A stretch of DNA of 64,000 nt, taken from Psychrobacter glacincola. Lineage in GTDB: Bacteria; Pseudomonadota; Gammaproteobacteria; Pseudomonadales; Moraxellaceae. Made by a program: the position numbers and the translations under genes. The stretch covers positions 62,001-126,000 of the forward strand of contig NZ_CAJGZK010000004.1 in the NCBI RefSeq assembly GCF_904846215.1, given 5' to 3'. Each line of letters starts with the position of its first letter. Positions within the stretch are counted from its first letter, which is position 1. The notes beneath the pieces were generated by a model that was not told where the DNA came from, made no database searches, and saw nothing but the letters and a program-made list of their open reading frames with translations. Shown here piece by piece: positions 25,060 to 35,257 of this stretch.

Positions 25060-26235
25060 CTAAGGCTTGCTAGAAGCAAGATGTAAGCACATATCTAGCA
25101 TACGATTAGCATAGCCCCATTCATTATCATACCAAGCAAAAACCTTGTATTGATTGCCCACTTGCATCAGTTGCTGACCATCGATAATCAGCGACTCAGG
25201 CTGGTGGATAAAGTCACTTGATACCAGTGGCTCCTCTGTATAATCCATGATCGTCGCCAAATGTGCCTGACTCGCTAATTTTAAAACATCACGTATCGCG
25301 TCAATACTGACATTTGGCGTCTCAAATACAAACGTTACATCAATTGCAGCAACATCAATCGTTGGCACGCGAATAGAATGACCATTGATCTTACCCACCA
25401 TATTCGGTAGCACACGCTCAGTAGCCGCGATACTACTTGAAGTCGTCGGAATGATATTATAACCGGAAGCTCTCGCACGTCTTAGGTCACGGTGTGCTTG
25501 ATCAAGAACGGTTTGATCGGCCGTCACTGCATGAATCTCGGTCATCATAGCCGATTCAACACCAAACGCCCGATCAAGGGTATCGATGAGTGGTACGAGC
25601 GCCTGAGTGGTACAAGAGACGCTAGAGATAATGGGCAGATCACGCGTCAACGTCTCGCTATTGACACCCATCACGATACAAGCATCGACATCATCGAATG
25701 GTGCCGCCCCAATAATCACTTGCTTAGCGCCCGCCTCTATATGCAAGCTTGCCTGCTCATATGAGCGGTAATGTCCGGTACATTCAAGCACCACATCGAC
25801 CTGCAAGTCTTTCCATGGTAGTGTTTTTGGGTTCTCTCTTGATAATAAACGGATGCAGTAAGTAAGATTGTTTTTGGTCAGGCACAGCTGAATGTCATTT
25901 TTTGCTGTTGCACAGGGCTTTTGCTGATGATCGGTGAAGCCATCTTGGACGATATCAGCGGTCACACCCAGTTGGCTCAAACGCCCATGCGTACTATCGA
26001 ACCTAAGTAAATGCAACAAGGTTTCGGCGGGCGCCAAATCATTAATTGCCACTACATGAATGGCGCGTCCTAGCACCTCAAAGCGCTCTAGTAGCGCACG
26101 CAACACATTACGTCCAATACGACCAAAACCATTGATGGCCACTCGCAAAGGCTGAGTCTGGTCACTGGTCGTATGAAACCCTGCTGTCGCAGGGTTAGAC
26201 GTCAAACGGTAGGTGGCACTAGAAAAATCAGGCAT
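25060..26235 (-). CDS. Erythrose-4-phosphate / glyceraldehyde-3-phosphate dehydrogenase family
   Basis: 391 residues. After about 28 extra N-terminal residues comes the NAD-binding motif VAINGFGRIGRNVLRALLE. The catalytic Cys is in SSVSCTTQALVPL (about 206-218), with DLRRARASGYNIIPT and WYDNEWGYANRMLD at the end. The spelling FDSTHGR, LPWKDLQVDVVLECTGHY and YTEEPLVSSDF is closer to E. coli Epd (erythrose-4-phosphate dehydrogenase, pyridoxal phosphate synthesis) than to GapA, but the substrate cannot be fixed by eye. No strong ribosome binding site. Confidence 0.85.
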   Translation of the reverse strand: MPDFSSATYRLTSNPATAGFHTTSDQTQPLRVAINGFGRIGRNVLRALLERFEVLGRAIHVVAINDLAPAETLLHLLRFDSTHGRLSQLGVTADIVQDGFTDHQQKPCATAKNDIQLCLTKNNLTYCIRLLSRENPKTLPWKDLQVDVVLECTGHYRSYEQASLHIEAGAKQVIIGAAPFDDVDACIVMGVNSETLTRDLPIISSVSCTTQALVPLIDTLDRAFGVESAMMTEIHAVTADQTVLDQAHRDLRRARASGYNIIPTTSSSIAATERVLPNMVGKINGHSIRVPTIDVAAIDVTFVFETPNVSIDAIRDVLKLASQAHLATIMDYTEEPLVSSDFIHQPESLIIDGQQLMQVGNQYKVFAWYDNEWGYANRMLDMCLHLASSKP

Positions 26236-26319
26236 AACAAATTATCACTGTAATAGAAATAAAAAATGAAGGCTAAAATCGAATGTCATCGACCGATCAA
26301 AAAAGAACCACGCAGAATA

Positions 26320-26458
26320 TATAGTGAGTTTACTACAAAAGTGTTATAGCGCTATTAGTATGAATTTTGCGCAGCCTCTGGGAACGCAGCATGCCAGTAA
26401 AATTTATACCAATAGCGCGTTTAAATTTTCATAACATTTTTATTTTCATCTGACTATA
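26320..26458. repeat. Dispersed hairpin element, copy 6 (divergent core)
   Basis: 139 bp from TATAGT to ACTATA. Arms GCTATTAGTATGAATTTT and AAAATTTATACCAATAGC pair almost fully. The core is changed (GCAGCCTCTGGGAACGCAGC). It abuts copy 7, sharing the TATA at 26455-26458. Confidence 0.85.
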
Positions 26459-26599
26459 GTGGTTCGCGAATAAAAGAAATACAAATGTTATAAGGTACTA
26501 CTGGAGTTAATTCTTCTTGCTTGCTGTGCCTACGCAGACAGAGTCTGCGAATAATGAACCCCAGTAGCTCTGCACCCTTTTAAAAGTGGATTAACTATA
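26455..26599. repeat. Dispersed hairpin element, copy 7 (type A)
   Basis: Type-A copy with AATAAAAGAAATACAAATG, core CTTGCTTGCTGTGCCTACGC / AGACAGAGTCTGCG and GTGGATTAACTATA end. It begins in the last bases of copy 6. The two copies fill the 436-bp gap between the Epd-like and PIF1-like genes. Confidence 0.9.
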
Positions 26600-26671
26600 T
26601 AGGCAGCCGCGAATAAAACAGTTACAGATGAAAGAATCATCTGTAAAAACGTACTTATGACTTAAGAATTA

Positions 26672-28612
26672 CTAAGGGGTAATAAATATCAATGCCAAAC
26701 GAATGGTATTGTAATCAGCACTTTGTTTTAAATGCTCAAATATCGGACGCAGCTTAATACTACCATCATCATTAAAGTCGTTCGGGTTATTAGCGACTTT
26801 AATCGCCACATAAGCATTACCCACTGCCGTCATCACTTCATCCTCTGGACGCAAATGATCACAAGCAAGGCTGGGATCTTGAGATTTCAGCTCAGCAATA
26901 TGACGCATAATGGTAGATTGTGACAGCTGACGCGCTTGCGAAATCTCTGCAATGGACAAACTTTCCTCTAATAATAGCCGTGTCGCGAGCAAAGTACTGT
27001 CTGACTTATCCGAAACTTGATTGCCAAGTTTCTGTTTTTTTCCTATTTGCGCTTGCTGCTGTTCACGGCGCTTTGTTTGTAGGTTTGCGTAGGCGTCAAT
27101 CACTGACTTGCTTAATGTACCGCCCGATTTTAAAATAAACTTCTCATGCGCCTGTGTCATACTTTCTTCATCAAGCATTGCATAATTGGCATCCGCCTCA
27201 TCAGATAACACCAAAAAGCGCTTATCTGCACCGCGTGCCAGTGGATCAAGCTGCAAGCTCATGTCATTCATACCAAGCAGTTGCAATCCCGCCAGCGATT
27301 TTAACCGTGATAACGCCACATAGCCTTGCCCAAGCTCAAAGGTACGTGACAAGTCAATCTCAGCAGCTTCAAGCGTCATACCCTGCGACTTATGAATGGT
27401 AATCGCCCATGCCAAACACAACGGCACTTGCTCATAGCTTGCGAGCACATCGCCCGTCTCGTCCTCGATAATCCACTCTTCCGGCTCAGCGATAACCTCA
27501 CGCCCAGTATTTAATCTAACCACTGGCATTTTCTGTGTCGTCGGCTTTTTAATTTTTGCTTTATCTTTTTTGGCTTTTTCTTTTGCGCTTTTGGCAGCCT
27601 GCTTATCGTTATCAACATCACCGTCTTTATCGCTACCAATATCATCGTCTTCGATTAAATCGTCACTACTGTCTTTGCTATCATCAACCTTAACAGCGGC
27701 AAAGCCAATAAGCTCACCCATAGTGCCATTAGACACGCCAAGCTCGGTATTGTTTTTAATAAACATCACTTTTGAGCCGACTTTTAATACCAAGTCATCT
27801 TGGGTACGAACCGTCTTCTTTAGCGTCTCAACCAGTTTACTATCGCCAACAGATGTGGCTTCAAAGCGCATCATCTCACCAGATAAATCAGCAAGCTCTT
27901 TATCATTAATCTTATTGACGTTGAGATTGTGGGTATAAAGACGCGTACGCTTGATATCGACATTTTGATCAAAGGTAGCTTCTAAGGCGGCAATCGCCTC
28001 AAAAGTCACTTCTTGACGACGAATTTGATTGAGAATATCGTCCAAATCAAGCCCACCATTCGCCGCTTCACTGACCTGTCGATGTTGCTCAGACAAATAG
28101 CAGATATGGAACTTAGCATCGAGCCAAGCTTCCGACATAAAGGCAAACTTCTCACGATTACTCTCGCCCTTACTGCCAATCGGTGGTAACTGAAAAAAGT
28201 CTCCTGCAACCACCACCTGAATGCCGCCAAAGGCTTTGTCACTTTTACGCACGTGTTTAAGCACTTGGCTGACCAAATTAATCTGCTTGGCATGCAGCAT
28301 GGATATCTCATCGATGATAAGTACCGCGGTGTCTTTTAATCTATCTGCCAAAAACTGCTTGCGTGATAAATTGGTTAAATCGCGATCCGTTAGCTCATCT
28401 TTGATGCCGATACCTGACCAACTATGAATGGTCGTGCCGTTCATATGTGTCGCCGCGATACCCGTACTCGCGGTGACGGCAACAGGTACACGGCGCGCGC
28501 GTAGATAATCGATATATTGATTGAGCGTATAAGTCTTACCTGAACCTGCTGAGCCAGTCAAAAAGACATTTTGACCTGTTTTTAAGATATCAAGAGCAGA
28601 AGATTGACGCAT
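26672..28612 (-). CDS. PIF1-like superfamily 1 helicase with C-terminal helix-turn-helix
   Basis: 646 residues from the preferred Met (MRQSSALDIL); the frame extends 20 codons further upstream and no ribosome binding site is decisive. Walker A is GSAGSGKTYTLNQYIDYL (about 19-36), Walker B LIIDEISMLHAKQ, then VVVAGDFFQLPPIG (motif III) and AWAITIHKSQGMTLEAAEID near the end of the helicase core. A highly charged linker (about 335-375, Asp/Lys-rich) interrupts the core. The last 110 residues contain a helix-turn-helix (LSIAEISQARQLSQSTIMRH) as in RQC/HTH_40 tails. Probably unwinds DNA in replication or repair. Confidence 0.9.
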   Translation of the reverse strand: MRQSSALDILKTGQNVFLTGSAGSGKTYTLNQYIDYLRARRVPVAVTASTGIAATHMNGTTIHSWSGIGIKDELTDRDLTNLSRKQFLADRLKDTAVLIIDEISMLHAKQINLVSQVLKHVRKSDKAFGGIQVVVAGDFFQLPPIGSKGESNREKFAFMSEAWLDAKFHICYLSEQHRQVSEAANGGLDLDDILNQIRRQEVTFEAIAALEATFDQNVDIKRTRLYTHNLNVNKINDKELADLSGEMMRFEATSVGDSKLVETLKKTVRTQDDLVLKVGSKVMFIKNNTELGVSNGTMGELIGFAAVKVDDSKDSSDDLIEDDDIGSDKDGDVDNDKQAAKSAKEKAKKDKAKIKKPTTQKMPVVRLNTGREVIAEPEEWIIEDETGDVLASYEQVPLCLAWAITIHKSQGMTLEAAEIDLSRTFELGQGYVALSRLKSLAGLQLLGMNDMSLQLDPLARGADKRFLVLSDEADANYAMLDEESMTQAHEKFILKSGGTLSKSVIDAYANLQTKRREQQQAQIGKKQKLGNQVSDKSDSTLLATRLLLEESLSIAEISQARQLSQSTIMRHIAELKSQDPSLACDHLRPEDEVMTAVGNAYVAIKVANNPNDFNDDGSIKLRPIFEHLKQSADYNTIRLALIFITP

Positions 28613-28744
28613 ATATCCAAACCAACCAAGAGTATAAGAAAAGAAAGCTGCCATGATTAAAGGGATAACCATGACGAGCTAAAAGTATTTGACCTCAATT
28701 ATAACAGCTACATTCATTTTGCGAACCACTTTAACCACCCTACC

Positions 28745-28767
28745 TCACATAACTTTAAGTTATGTGA
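28745..28767. promoter_or_regulatory. Perfect 23-bp palindrome, candidate operator
   Basis: TCACATAACTT-T-AAGTTATGTGA: 11-bp perfect arms around one base, 126 bp upstream of the aldehyde dehydrogenase start. There is no T-run, so not a typical terminator. A regulator-binding site for the alcohol/aldehyde genes or for the divergent helicase gene is plausible. Confidence 0.5.
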
Positions 28768-28892
28768 TACAAAGCATATCATTATAAAAAGTCATTATCA
28801 CTTGGAGACAAAGCTCAGTACGATAGAGTGATAACTTGGTCAGGAAGGTCAAGTATTCTCAAGCAACCATAATACACAACAAGGAATCGTTC

Positions 28893-30419
28893 ATGTTATA
28901 CGCTTATCCCAATACTGAAAACAGTCCCGTCCAATTCCGCGAAAAATACGACAACTTTATCAATGGTGAATGGATCGCACCAATCGATGGCGAATACTTT
29001 GACAACTCAAGTCCAATCGACGGTAAAATCTTCTGCCAAATCGCACGCTCTAAAGAAGCAGATGTGGAAGCTGCGCTAGATGCCGCTCATGCCGCCAAAG
29101 ACGCTTGGGGCAAAACCAGCGTCACTGAACGCTCTAATATGTTGCTCAAACTTGCCGACGGTATCGAAGCCAATTTAGAAGCTATCGCTATCGCTGAAAG
29201 CTATGAAAACGGTAAACCCGTCCGTGAAACTCTAGCCGCAGATATTCCAATTGCAATCGACCATCTGCGTTATTTCGCTGGTGTCATCCGCGCGCAAGAA
29301 GGCGGCATTAGCCAAATTGATGAAGATACCGTCGCCTACCATTTTCATGAGCCACTAGGCGTTGTTGGTCAAATTATTCCTTGGAATTTCCCTATTCTAA
29401 TGGCGATTTGGAAAATTGCCCCAGCGCTTGCCGCAGGTAACTGTGTCGTCCTTAAGCCTGCCGAGCAAACCCCTGCTTCTGTTTTATATATGCTTGACTT
29501 AATAGGCGCGGCGGATATTTTACCAAAAGGCGTACTCAACGTTATTAACGGCTTCGGTGTAGAAGCCGGTAAGCCAATCGCTTCTAATCCACGTATCGAT
29601 AAAGTATCCTTTACTGGTGAGACCACGACTGGTCGCTTAATTATGCAATACGCTAGTGAAAATATCATTCCAGTAACGCTAGAGCTGGGTGGTAAGAGTC
29701 CGAATATCTTCTTTGCCGATATCATGGATGAAGACGATGACTTCTTAGATAAAGCGGTCGAAGGCTTGGTGATGTTTGCGCTGAACCAAGGTGAAGTCTG
29801 TACTTGCCCATCGCGCGCCCTCGTCCACGAAAGCATCTATGACGAATTTATGAAACGCTGTATCGCCCGCGTTAAAGCCATCAAAATGGGCAACCCGCTC
29901 GATACTGATACGATGATTGGCGCGCAAGCCAGCTCAGATCAGTTAGAAAAAATCCTATCTTATCTCGATATCGGTAAAAAAGAAGGTGCTAAAGTCTTAG
30001 TCGGCGGTGAACTTGTCAAACATGATGGCGATATGGCAAACGGTTATTATGTGCAGCCAACCATCTTCGAAGGCACCAATGATATGCGGGTGTTCCAAGA
30101 AGAAATCTTTGGTCCTGTGCTTGCCGTCACTACTTTTAAAGACGACGAAGAAGCGATGGCGCTTGCCAATGATACCTTATATGGTCTAGGTGCTGGCGTA
30201 TGGACGCGTAATGGGACTCGTGCTTATCGTTTCGGTCGTGGTATCAAAGCGGGCCGCGTTTGGACGAACTGCTATCACCTTTATCCTGCGCATTCAGCAT
30301 TTGGTGGCTATAAGCAGTCTGGTATTGGCCGCGAAAACCATCTAATGATGCTTGATCATTATCAGCAAACCAAAAACATGTTAGTCTCTTATAGTCCTAA
30401 AGCGATGGGCTTCTTTTAG
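28893..30419 (+). CDS. NAD+-dependent acetaldehyde-type aldehyde dehydrogenase (ExaC/AldB-like)
   Basis: 508 residues from the ATG preceded by AAGGA; the ORF is open 57 bp further up but that start lacks support. Motifs: [20 protein letters not shown] (about 22-41), [18 protein letters not shown] (about 162-179), [25 protein letters not shown], and the catalytic Cys region [16 protein letters not shown] (about 298-313). The [11 protein letters not shown] spelling is typical of the ExaC/AldB group that oxidises acetaldehyde. An alcohol dehydrogenase and a DUF779 gene follow, the usual companions of this enzyme. Confidence 0.93.
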   Translation: MLYAYPNTENSPVQFREKYDNFINGEWIAPIDGEYFDNSSPIDGKIFCQIARSKEADVEAALDAAHAAKDAWGKTSVTERSNMLLKLADGIEANLEAIAIAESYENGKPVRETLAADIPIAIDHLRYFAGVIRAQEGGISQIDEDTVAYHFHEPLGVVGQIIPWNFPILMAIWKIAPALAAGNCVVLKPAEQTPASVLYMLDLIGAADILPKGVLNVINGFGVEAGKPIASNPRIDKVSFTGETTTGRLIMQYASENIIPVTLELGGKSPNIFFADIMDEDDDFLDKAVEGLVMFALNQGEVCTCPSRALVHESIYDEFMKRCIARVKAIKMGNPLDTDTMIGAQASSDQLEKILSYLDIGKKEGAKVLVGGELVKHDGDMANGYYVQPTIFEGTNDMRVFQEEIFGPVLAVTTFKDDEEAMALANDTLYGLGAGVWTRNGTRAYRFGRGIKAGRVWTNCYHLYPAHSAFGGYKQSGIGRENHLMMLDHYQQTKNMLVSYSPKAMGFF

Positions 30420-30518
30420 GTCATTAGCGGACAGCACTTCATTTACAAAATCGTTGAATCATAAAGTAGATAGTTTTTTCATATTAAAATCAAAGATAAA
30501 TAACTAGGAAGTATTATC

Positions 30519-31547
30519 ATGAGTAATAAAATGAAAGCAGCTGTTTTACATGAGTTTGGTCAACCTTTGCAGATTGAAGAGGTTGATATTCCTACTCCAA
30601 GTTCAGGTGAGATCGTTGTAAAAATGCAAGCCTCAGGAGTCTGTCACACTGACTTGCATGCTATTGATGGCGACTGGCCTGCCAAACCTAACCTACCCCT
30701 TATTCCTGGACACGAAGGCGTTGGCATAATCACTGCCGTTGGCGATAACGTCCACCATGTCAAAGAAGGCGACCGTGTTGGGGTCCCTTGGCTGTATTCT
30801 GCTTGTGGTCATTGCACTTATTGTTTAGGCGGCTGGGAGACCTTATGTAAACGTCAAAAAAACAGTGGCTATTCGGTCAATGGTAGCTTCGCAGAATACA
30901 TACTAGCCGATGCCAACTATGTCGGTATTATCCCTGACAATGTTGACTCTGTTGAGATTGCCCCTATTCTATGTGCTGGTGTCACAGTATATAAAGGTCT
31001 AAAAATGACCGAAGCTACAGCTGGTGATTGGGTGGTCATCTCAGGAATTGGCGGACTTGGTCATATGGCAGTACAGTACGCGGTTGCTATGGGATTTAAT
31101 GTCGCTGCTGTCGATATTGATGATGATAAGCTTGAATTCGCCAAAAGCTTAGGGGCGACAGTCACTGTAAACGCTAAAAACACTGATCCTGGTAAGTTCC
31201 TAAAAAAAGAGATTGGTAGTGCTCACGGTGTGCTTGTGACCGCCGTCTCTTCAAAGGCGTTTGATCAAGCGCTAAGTATGGTAAGACGCGGTGGTACAGT
31301 AGTTTTTAATGGTATGCCCACTGGTGATTTTCCTTTGTCCATCTTTGATACGGTGTTAAATGGTATCACCATTCGCGGTTCAATCGTAGGTACTCGCCTT
31401 GACTTACAAGAGTCCTTAGCAATGGCAGCAGCAGGTAAAGTAAAAGCGACTGTCACCGCTGAACCGTTAGAGAATATCAATGATATTTTTGAGCGTATGC
31501 GTGCTGGGAAAATCGAAGGTCGCATTGTAATCGACTATGCTATGTAG
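30519..31547 (+). CDS. Zinc-dependent alcohol dehydrogenase (AdhP/AdhA-like)
   Basis: 342 residues, standard for medium-chain zinc alcohol dehydrogenases. Catalytic zinc ligands are in [15 protein letters not shown] (Cys about 41) and GHEGVG. Structural zinc ligands are in [15 protein letters not shown] (about 96-110). The NAD-binding loop is [15 protein letters not shown] (about 173-187), followed by [17 protein letters not shown], whose Asp favours NAD+. It oxidises primary alcohols such as ethanol to aldehydes that the preceding enzyme can use. Ribosome binding site AGGAAG. Confidence 0.94.
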   Translation: MSNKMKAAVLHEFGQPLQIEEVDIPTPSSGEIVVKMQASGVCHTDLHAIDGDWPAKPNLPLIPGHEGVGIITAVGDNVHHVKEGDRVGVPWLYSACGHCTYCLGGWETLCKRQKNSGYSVNGSFAEYILADANYVGIIPDNVDSVEIAPILCAGVTVYKGLKMTEATAGDWVVISGIGGLGHMAVQYAVAMGFNVAAVDIDDDKLEFAKSLGATVTVNAKNTDPGKFLKKEIGSAHGVLVTAVSSKAFDQALSMVRRGGTVVFNGMPTGDFPLSIFDTVLNGITIRGSIVGTRLDLQESLAMAAAGKVKATVTAEPLENINDIFERMRAGKIEGRIVIDYAM

Positions 31548-31591
31548 CTACATGCTAGCTTGGTGATTAACACGCTTAATCATTAATAATG

Positions 31592-31658
31592 GGTCGTATT
31601 ATTTTCAGCCACATGCTATCAGTGCTGTGACTGGATATGATACGACCTTTTATTTTTT
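31592..31658 (+). terminator. Long-stem terminator after the alcohol dehydrogenase
   Basis: GGTCGTAT at 31592 pairs with ATACGACC at 31640-31647, with an inner CAG-CAC / GTG-CTG stem, followed by TTTTATTTTTT. Confidence 0.75.
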
Positions 31659-31712
31659 ATTGGCAACACTTATCTTTAATAAAATGAGTGTGCTAATGAT
31701 AAGGAGTTTGGT

Positions 31713-32039
31713 ATGAAAATTACTGCTACGGAATCCTGCAAAGCGCTCATTGGGCTTTTAATATCCAAACACGGCGAGCTGATGTTTCATCTATCAGGAG
31801 GCTGCTGTGATGGCAGCTCGCCGATGTGTTATCCATTAGGTGAGTTCAAAGTGGGTGGTCAAGACGTGCTGATTGGTGAGCTTGCTGGCTGTCCGTTCTA
31901 TATGGGCAAAGCACAACATAAATTGTGGCAAAATACCGATCTAACCATTGATGTGGTCAATGGTCGCGGTGCCAGTTTCTCCTTAGAGATACCCGAAGGC
32001 AAACGATTTATCGTACGCTCAGAAGTTTGTGCGGTATAA
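31713..32039 (+). CDS. DUF779 protein
   Basis: 108 residues with a strong ribosome binding site (AAGGAG). The family signature MFHLSGGCCDGSSPMCYPLG (about 25-44) with its paired cysteines is present, then ELAGCPFYM. DUF779 genes commonly sit beside ExaC/AldB-type aldehyde dehydrogenases, as here; their biochemical role is not established. The Cys-rich motif could bind a metal. Confidence 0.92.
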   Translation: MKITATESCKALIGLLISKHGELMFHLSGGCCDGSSPMCYPLGEFKVGGQDVLIGELAGCPFYMGKAQHKLWQNTDLTIDVVNGRGASFSLEIPEGKRFIVRSEVCAV

Positions 32040-32210
32040 CTTCCTATCAAATAACGACAAACGTAGACTTAACTTTGCAGCACTTTTATGCCATATTATG
32101 TTTGGATAAAGACACGCTCTAGTCATTTTTATTTTGATATTTCAGCAAAATAATAGATACTGTAGAGCGTAAGCTATTTTAATGAGCATGGACGCTATAA
32201 GGAATATAAA

Positions 32211-33842
32211 ATGGAATTTGATTATGTCATCGTTGGTGGTGGCTCAGCAGGTTGTGTACTTGCTAGCCGTCTTACAGAAAACCCAGATATTAGTGTCTGT
32301 CTCCTAGAGTACGGTGGCGACGGTAAAGATTTGGCAGTCCGTGTCCCAGCTGGTCTAATTCTTTTGGTACCGGGCAAACCGCTTAAATTAAACAACTGGT
32401 GTTTTCATACTGAGCCACAAACTCATCTAAACGACCGTCGTGGCTTTCAACCTCGTGGTCAGTGCTTAGGCGGCTCCTCAGCTATCAATGCTATGGTTTA
32501 TACGCGTGGTAGTGCACTAGATTATGAGCGTTGGGTTGAACAAGGCTGCACGGGCTGGGGCTTTGATGATGTGCTGCCTTATTTTATCAAAGCTGAAAAC
32601 AACGTTCGCGGTGGTGATGATTTACACGGTGATAGCGGACCGCTTCATGTCAGTGATCTATTAAGCCCACGTGATATCTCAAAAGCCTTTGTAGAAGCCG
32701 GCATTGCCAACGGGCTTGATCATAACGAAGACTTTAACGGTGAGAAACAAGACGGCGTGGGTCTCTATCAAGTCACCCATTTTCATGGCGAAAAGCAAGG
32801 TCAACGCTGCTCTGCTGCGGCCGCTTATCTGCATCCTGTACAGAGCCGGCCCAATTTAACCGTTATCACCCACGCTCAAGCCAATCGCGTCATCTTTGAT
32901 GGCAAGCAAGCGACTGGTGTCATCTACGAAAAAGACGGTACTAAACAAACGGTGATGGCTCGTCATGAGGTTATCCTCTGCGGTGGTGCGTTTGGTTCAC
33001 CGAAAGTGTTGATGCTATCTGGCATCGGTCCCAAAGATCAGTTGCAAGCGCTAGGTATCGGAGTGGTTGCAGATGCGCCAGAGGTAGGTGAGAACCTACA
33101 AGACCATTTGGATGTGGTGTTCGATTATGAAGTCAATACTACAGATGTGTTTGGCGTTGGCGCAGTCGCTGGTATGAACTTCTTTAAAGCCATGCGTCAG
33201 TGGCGAAAAGATGGAACGGGTCTTTTGTCGACTAACTATGCTGAAGGTGGCGCATTTTTCAGCGTCGGTGATGATCCAAAAGAATGGCCGAATACCCAAC
33301 TGCATTTTGCCATTGCTCGTGTGATGAACCATGGTCGTGATCTCAAACTTGGCTATGCTGTCTCCTGCCATGCTTGCTACTTACGCCCAGAAAGTCGCGG
33401 CACAGTCAAGCTTGCTTCTAACGATCCCTCAGCTGCGCCACTCATTGATCCAAACTATCTTTCGCACCCAAAAGATATAGAATATATGGTCGCAGGCGCA
33501 GAGCGTACCCGCGCTATTATGGCGGAGGCGCCAATGGCTAAGTATATTACTGAGGACTACCCGGCTCCCTATATCGAAAAGGATGGCATGCTAGGCTATA
33601 TCCGTAATAGATCTGACACTATTTATCATCCTGTCGGCACTTGCCGTATGGGTTCAGATGAGCGGTCAGTAGTTGATTTAGAATTAAAGGTCAGAGGGGT
33701 ACAAGGATTGCGAGTCATTGACGCATCAATTATGCCGACTTTAATTAGCGCCAATACCAATGCACCAACGATTATGATTGCTGAAAAAATGGCAGATCTT
33801 ATCAAAGCCAATCACGTTAATAAAGAGCCAGTGCCAGCCTAA
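32211..33842 (+). CDS. GMC-family FAD-dependent alcohol oxidoreductase (AlkJ/BetA-like)
   Basis: 543 residues, normal for the family. The N-terminal FAD motif is [18 protein letters not shown] (about 4-21). GMC signature regions are [19 protein letters not shown] (about 83-101) and [17 protein letters not shown] (about 260-276). The C-terminal catalytic His is in [10 protein letters not shown], with [15 protein letters not shown]. It oxidises choline or medium-chain alcohols to aldehydes. The absence of a betaine-aldehyde dehydrogenase partner and the presence of alcohol-oxidation genes favour an AlkJ-like role. Ribosome binding site AAGGAAT. Confidence 0.92.
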   Translation: MEFDYVIVGGGSAGCVLASRLTENPDISVCLLEYGGDGKDLAVRVPAGLILLVPGKPLKLNNWCFHTEPQTHLNDRRGFQPRGQCLGGSSAINAMVYTRGSALDYERWVEQGCTGWGFDDVLPYFIKAENNVRGGDDLHGDSGPLHVSDLLSPRDISKAFVEAGIANGLDHNEDFNGEKQDGVGLYQVTHFHGEKQGQRCSAAAAYLHPVQSRPNLTVITHAQANRVIFDGKQATGVIYEKDGTKQTVMARHEVILCGGAFGSPKVLMLSGIGPKDQLQALGIGVVADAPEVGENLQDHLDVVFDYEVNTTDVFGVGAVAGMNFFKAMRQWRKDGTGLLSTNYAEGGAFFSVGDDPKEWPNTQLHFAIARVMNHGRDLKLGYAVSCHACYLRPESRGTVKLASNDPSAAPLIDPNYLSHPKDIEYMVAGAERTRAIMAEAPMAKYITEDYPAPYIEKDGMLGYIRNRSDTIYHPVGTCRMGSDERSVVDLELKVRGVQGLRVIDASIMPTLISANTNAPTIMIAEKMADLIKANHVNKEPVPA

Positions 33843-33860
33843 AATGTATTAGGATAATTC

Positions 33861-33904
33861 ATTGAGTTCAAAATAAAAAATATTGTTTTGGGCTCAATTT
33901 TTAT
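33861..33904 (+). terminator. Terminator between convergent GMC and NERD genes
   Basis: ATTGAG pairs with CTCAAT, with AAAA/TTTT extension inside, followed by TTTTTATTTATT. It overlaps the stop of the NERD gene. Confidence 0.65.
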
Positions 33905-34847
33905 TTATTACCCCGCGGCATTGTGGGAACTGGCTACAGCCATAAAATATCTGACCTTGACGCGCGCCTTTTTTTGCCACGCGTTCAACCATCTCGCCCT
34001 GACAGTTTGGGCAATTAGGCATTTGCATCAAGCTATCAGAAATTTGCTTAATAGCAGCAACTTCGATAATTTTATTTTTAGGTTCAGACTCTACAACGTC
34101 AAATGGGGTGATAAAGACCATGTCGTCATTGCTGAGCTGTCCATCAATAAGCTCAACTTCCGTTTGACCAGACCAGCGCATGACTTCTCTACTGTTAGCA
34201 ACCTCTCTGTTTGCAGGTTTAAGGACAGGCTTCACTACTGGCTTTGTATTACGATGACTGCTTAAAGGTTTATCAGGTTGGCTATGCTTATCCTTTAAGT
34301 AGGCTTGATGCGCTTGATTGGTTCGCCACGACTTACTAAATCTATTATTTTCAATCTGGGCAACAATAGATTGAACCTCATCTTCGCTTAATATCTCATG
34401 CTGCTTTCTTTTGATATAAGACACCATCCCACTCGTCAATACATGCTCCGGCAACTCATCACGGGTTTTTAGCTCACACTCACCTATGAAGGCAATCATC
34501 GAATGAAAGTAGCTCATATCTAGCGCTAATAAATCCGCCAGCGTTTTAATATGCAAATAATTCTGACGTAATGGGTTTTGGAATTTGTACTTGCGACCCA
34601 TAATGACTTGTGTCCACTGTCTTTGCGCCTCATTACCAAATATCCAACCTTTATAGTTTTTGGTTTCGATGACAAAGATGCCATATTTAGAGACAATGAC
34701 ATGGTCAATTTGGGTACTACCACCATTGGTTAATGGTAAAGTGATATTATTTAAACGATGATATATGTCTTTTTCAAGCTTAAGCCACATGGCTAAGTTG
34801 ATGACCGTTTCGCCTAAGACACCTTTGAAGCTAGACATGAGGGACAT
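33894..34847 (-). CDS. NERD-domain protein with C-terminal topoisomerase-type zinc finger
   Basis: 317 residues from the ATG preceded by GGAAG; the frame extends 11 codons further. The NERD (nuclease-related) domain occupies about 20-130, with the nuclease-like core IDHVIVSKYGIFVIETKNYK: the Asp, the Glu-x-Lys and the following KG resemble restriction-endonuclease folds. At the C-terminus CPNCQGEMVERVAKKG...FYGCSQFPQC is a four-Cys zinc finger as in topoisomerase I tails. It is probably a DNA-acting enzyme of unknown role. Confidence 0.9.
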   Translation of the reverse strand: MSLMSSFKGVLGETVINLAMWLKLEKDIYHRLNNITLPLTNGGSTQIDHVIVSKYGIFVIETKNYKGWIFGNEAQRQWTQVIMGRKYKFQNPLRQNYLHIKTLADLLALDMSYFHSMIAFIGECELKTRDELPEHVLTSGMVSYIKRKQHEILSEDEVQSIVAQIENNRFSKSWRTNQAHQAYLKDKHSQPDKPLSSHRNTKPVVKPVLKPANREVANSREVMRWSGQTEVELIDGQLSNDDMVFITPFDVVESEPKNKIIEVAAIKQISDSLMQMPNCPNCQGEMVERVAKKGARQGQIFYGCSQFPQCRGVINKN

Positions 34848-34901
34848 AATATTCTTCCGATATAGAGGTAATAAAAACACTTATTCTAAGCGGTAAATAA
34901 C

Positions 34902-35046
34902 TATAGTCAGTCCTAAATAAAAGAAATACAAATATTATAAAGTCCTACTGGCGTTAATTTTTCTTGCTTGCTGTGCTTACGCAGACAAAGGCTGCGAATA
35001 ATCAACCGCAGTAGTTATGTACTCTTTTGAAAGTGGATCAACTACA
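34902..35046. repeat. Dispersed hairpin element, copy 8 (type A)
   Basis: Near-identical at its left end to copy 1 (TATAGTCAGTCCTAAATAAA...). Core CTTGCTTGCTGTGCTTACGC / AGACAAAGGCTGCG. It ends GTGGATCAACTACA. It lies between the NERD gene and yceI-like gene promoters. Confidence 0.93.
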
Positions 35047-35257
35047 GTGATACTTACTTCTTTGGTTCCTTATAACTTTAATAATACATTGAAAACGCTT
35101 AGTTGTAGTACGCTGTCGCATTATTACTTATCGCATAAACGACCAAAAAATGTATAGATTAGCGCACAGCCTCATCAAACATCTTAGTTAATAAGTATCT
35201 TAAGTAAAAATTGTCTTAAGTATCGATCATTTTTATATTACCATCTGGATTATACCT

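Noticed and set aside
28745..28767. CRP/Vfr site reading of the palindrome
   Set aside because: The half-sites are TCACA...TGTGA, the reverse of the CRP order TGTGA...TCACA, so I list it only as an unknown operator.
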